Shown in pieces: positions 62,209 through 64,000 of a stretch of DNA of 64,000 nucleotides. The notes beneath the pieces are model-generated. The model saw nothing but the letters and a program-made list of their open reading frames with translations. It searched no databases and was not told the DNA's origin. Positions within the stretch are counted from its first letter, which is position 1. Every line of letters begins with the position of its first letter. This DNA comes from Streptomyces sp. NBC_00236 (GTDB lineage: Bacteria > Actinomycetota > Actinomycetes > Streptomycetales > Streptomycetaceae), in contig NZ_CP108100.1 of assembly GCF_036195045.1 (NCBI RefSeq), forward strand, positions 1,488,001-1,552,000, written 5' to 3'. Made by a program: the position numbers and the translations under genes.

Positions 62209-63288
62209 TCATATCCGGCCCGCCCGGCGCTCGGACACCAGGAGCCACAGCAGATAGCAGCCGCCGAGGACGCCGGTGACGACGCCGACGGGCAGTTGCC
62301 GGTCGCCGAAGGCCTCCATCGAGACCCAGTCGGCGACGAGGAGGAGCGCGGCACCCATGAAGGTCGCGGCGACCAGGTTCGGGCCGGTGGAGCGGGTGAG
62401 CCGGCGGGCGAGCTGCGGGGCGCTCAGGGAGACGAACGCGATCGGTCCCGCGGCAGCCGTGGCGACGGCGACGAGCAGCACGGCGGAGCCCATCAGGACG
62501 AGCCGGGTGCGTTCGACACGTACACCGAGCGCGTACGCGGCGTCGTCGCCCATCTCCATCACCCGCAGCGCGGGCCCGTGCCCGAACACCAGCGGTAGCA
62601 GCACGCCACAGACCACGAGCAGGGGCCAGACCTGCGCCCAGTCCCGGCCGTCGAGCGAGCCGGTCATCCAGACGACGGCACGGGTCGCGTCGACCAGGTT
62701 GGCCTTGGTGATCAGGTACTGGGTCGCGGCGGTGAGCATGGCGGCGGCGCCGATCCCCACCAGGACGAGCCGGAATCCGTGCACCCCGCGCTTCCACGCC
62801 AGCACGTAGACGGCGACGCCGGTCAGCAGGCCGCCGGCCACCGCGCCGCCCGCGACCGCGGCCGCCCCGCCCTGGAAGAGGACGATCACGGTCAGCGCGC
62901 CCACGGTGGCGCCCTGGCCGAAGCCGAGCACGTCGGGGCTGCCGAGCGGGTTGCGCGAGACGGTCTGGAACACGGCGCCGCCGACGCCGAGCGCCGCCCC
63001 GACGAGGAGTCCGACCAGCACCCGCGGCAGGCGCAGGTCCGTGACGATGAACTCCTGCTGGAAGGTGCCGTGTCCGAAGAGCGTGGTGACCACCTCGCCC
63101 GGCGTCATCGAGAAGTCGCCGCTGCCGATGAGGACGACGGCCGTCCCCGCCGCCAGGGCGGCGAGCAGCACGATGACGAGGGCGGCCCGGACGTTCATCC
63201 GGAACGAGTACCCGCCGGCCGTCCGCACGGCCCGCACCGACCGGGCCGTGCCCTTCGTCCCCGCCGTCTCCTCCTGGGTGGCCTTCAC
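62209..63288 (-). CDS. FecCD-family iron-siderophore permease
   Basis: A 359-residue membrane protein with about nine to ten helices. Landmarks are LRLPRVLVGLLVGAALGVGGAVFQTVSRNPLGSPDVLGFGQGATVGAL and GPIAFVSLSAPQLARRLTRSTGPNL, diagnostic of BtuC/FecCD permeases. The first 30 residues are a hydrophilic tail. Its GTG overlaps the stop of the upstream permease gene (GTGA). It pairs with that permease as heterodimer partner for ferric siderophore uptake. Confidence 0.94.
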   Translation of the reverse strand: MKATQEETAGTKGTARSVRAVRTAGGYSFRMNVRAALVIVLLAALAAGTAVVLIGSGDFSMTPGEVVTTLFGHGTFQQEFIVTDLRLPRVLVGLLVGAALGVGGAVFQTVSRNPLGSPDVLGFGQGATVGALTVIVLFQGGAAAVAGGAVAGGLLTGVAVYVLAWKRGVHGFRLVLVGIGAAAMLTAATQYLITKANLVDATRAVVWMTGSLDGRDWAQVWPLLVVCGVLLPLVFGHGPALRVMEMGDDAAYALGVRVERTRLVLMGSAVLLVAVATAAAGPIAFVSLSAPQLARRLTRSTGPNLVAATFMGAALLLVADWVSMEAFGDRQLPVGVVTGVLGGCYLLWLLVSERRAGRI

Positions 63289-64000
63289 AGCTGGGACATC
63301 CTCTTGCGTCGTACGAGGTGGATGAAGACGGGCCCGCCGAGCAGCGCGGTGACGATCCCGACCTGCAGTTCGGACGGACGGGCCACGACCCGGCCGACGA
63401 CGTCGGCGCCGAGCAGGAGCACCGGGGAGAGCACGGCCGCGTACGGCAGGATCCAGCGCATGTCGGGACCGGTGATCGCGCGCACCAGGTGCGGGATCAT
63501 CAGCCCGATGAAGACGATCGGCCCGCACGCGGCCGTCGCGGCGCCGCACAGCAGGGTGACGGCGAGCATCGCGAGGACCCGGGTCCGGGTCAGATGGGCG
63601 CCGAGGGACCGCGCGGTGTCGTCGCCCATCTCCAGGGCGTTGAGCGGCCGCGCGATGAGCAGGGTGAGCAGCACGCCGAGTGCGATGAACGGCCACACCT
63701 TGCCGACGGTCTCCATGTTCGCGGAGGCCAGCGAGCCGACGGTCCAGAACCGCAGCCGGTCGAGCGCCGCCGAATCCAGCAGCTGTACGGCGTTGACGTA
63801 GCCGTACAGCGCGGCGGTGACGGCCGTCCCGGCCAGCGCGAGCCGCACCGGATTGGCGGACCGGCTGCCGCCGAGCAGGTACACGGCGACCGAGACGATC
63901 GCGGCCCCGGCGAAGGCGAACCACACGTACCCGGTCAGCGAGGTGACGCCGAAGAAGCTGATGGCGGAGACGACCGCCGCCGACGCACCCGCGTTGACAC
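63285..64000 (-). CDS. FecCD-family iron-siderophore permease (partial; runs off right edge)
   Basis: The 5' end lies beyond the window; about 238 C-terminal residues are visible, beginning NAGASAAVVSAISFFGVTSLTGYVWFAFAG. The conserved permease segment LEMGDDTARSLGAHLTRTRVLAMLAVTLLCGAATAACGPIVFIGLMIPHLVRAITG is intact, and the protein ends VFIHLVRRKRMSQL. It is the second permease of the importer. Transcription runs leftward into the next two genes. Confidence 0.93.
   Translation of the reverse strand, partial: VNAGASAAVVSAISFFGVTSLTGYVWFAFAGAAIVSVAVYLLGGSRSANPVRLALAGTAVTAALYGYVNAVQLLDSAALDRLRFWTVGSLASANMETVGKVWPFIALGVLLTLLIARPLNALEMGDDTARSLGAHLTRTRVLAMLAVTLLCGAATAACGPIVFIGLMIPHLVRAITGPDMRWILPYAAVLSPVLLLGADVVGRVVARPSELQVGIVTALLGGPVFIHLVRRKRMSQL

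Overview
This is about 64 kb of very GC-rich actinobacterial chromosome. Codon use with almost only G/C third positions, many GTG and TTG starts, four-base ATGA/GTGA gene overlaps, a streptogrisin-type protease, SepF, PucR and DUF5685 proteins all point to Streptomyces. From about 20.5 kb rightward the gene order (sepF paralogue, acyl-CoA dehydrogenase, PAP2, der, cmk, tyrA, scpA/scpB/parA, ald, pyrG, recN, NAD kinase, tlyA) matches, from memory, the conserved Streptomyces chromosomal core. The first 20 kb look accessory. No tRNA, rRNA, CRISPR array, insertion sequence or prophage was seen.

Layout. (1) 1-9.3 kb: an FxSxx-COOH peptide-modification locus on the minus strand: fxsA (a 55-residue precursor ending Phe-Asn-Ser-Ser-Leu), the radical-SAM/SPASM maturase fxsBA, the TIR-like fxsC and the giant fxsT (ParA-like ATPase, TIR, NB-ARC, TPR), which runs off the left edge. 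Next to it are a DUF4231/SLATT-like membrane protein and a SLOG-fold protein. Together they look like a peptide- and nucleotide-signal conflict or defence system and are the best candidate for an undescribed system here. (2) 9.5-11.5 kb: a secreted streptogrisin-B-like protease and a DUF1684 protein. (3) 11.5-18.9 kb: a sulfur-scavenging island (two flavin monooxygenases, ABC importer, FAD protein) whose binding-protein gene is preceded by a short Cys-ending leader peptide, suggesting cysteine-responsive attenuation. (4) 19-28 kb: DUF5685, SepF paralogue, acyl-CoA dehydrogenase with a likely repressor operator, a DHA2 exporter, a PAP2 phosphatase, an I78 protease inhibitor and two conserved unknowns.

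(5) 28-32.6 kb: aroH-tyrA-cmk-acyltransferase-der. (6) 32.7-37.8 kb: an NAD-salvage operon (pnuC, nadR-like, nrtR-like, ADP-ribosylglycohydrolase, nucleotidyltransferase) joined by four-base overlaps, with a palindrome at its promoter, and a second, convergent nucleotidyltransferase. (7) 37.9-42.7 kb: the segregation operon parA - ribbon-helix-helix protein - scpA - scpB - rluB. (8) 43-51 kb: alanine dehydrogenase, a STAND ATPase, ADP-ribose pyrophosphatase, CTP synthase and a GH15 enzyme. (9) 51-61 kb: MFS exporter, sulfurtransferase, PucR regulator, glycosyltransferase, recN, NAD kinase, tlyA and small proteins, with two repeat blocks. (10) 61.3-64 kb: a ferric-siderophore ABC importer, cut by the right edge.

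Starts were chosen from ribosome-binding sites, overlaps and family knowledge; alternatives are stated where unsure. Function statements come from motif recognition by eye, without database searches.
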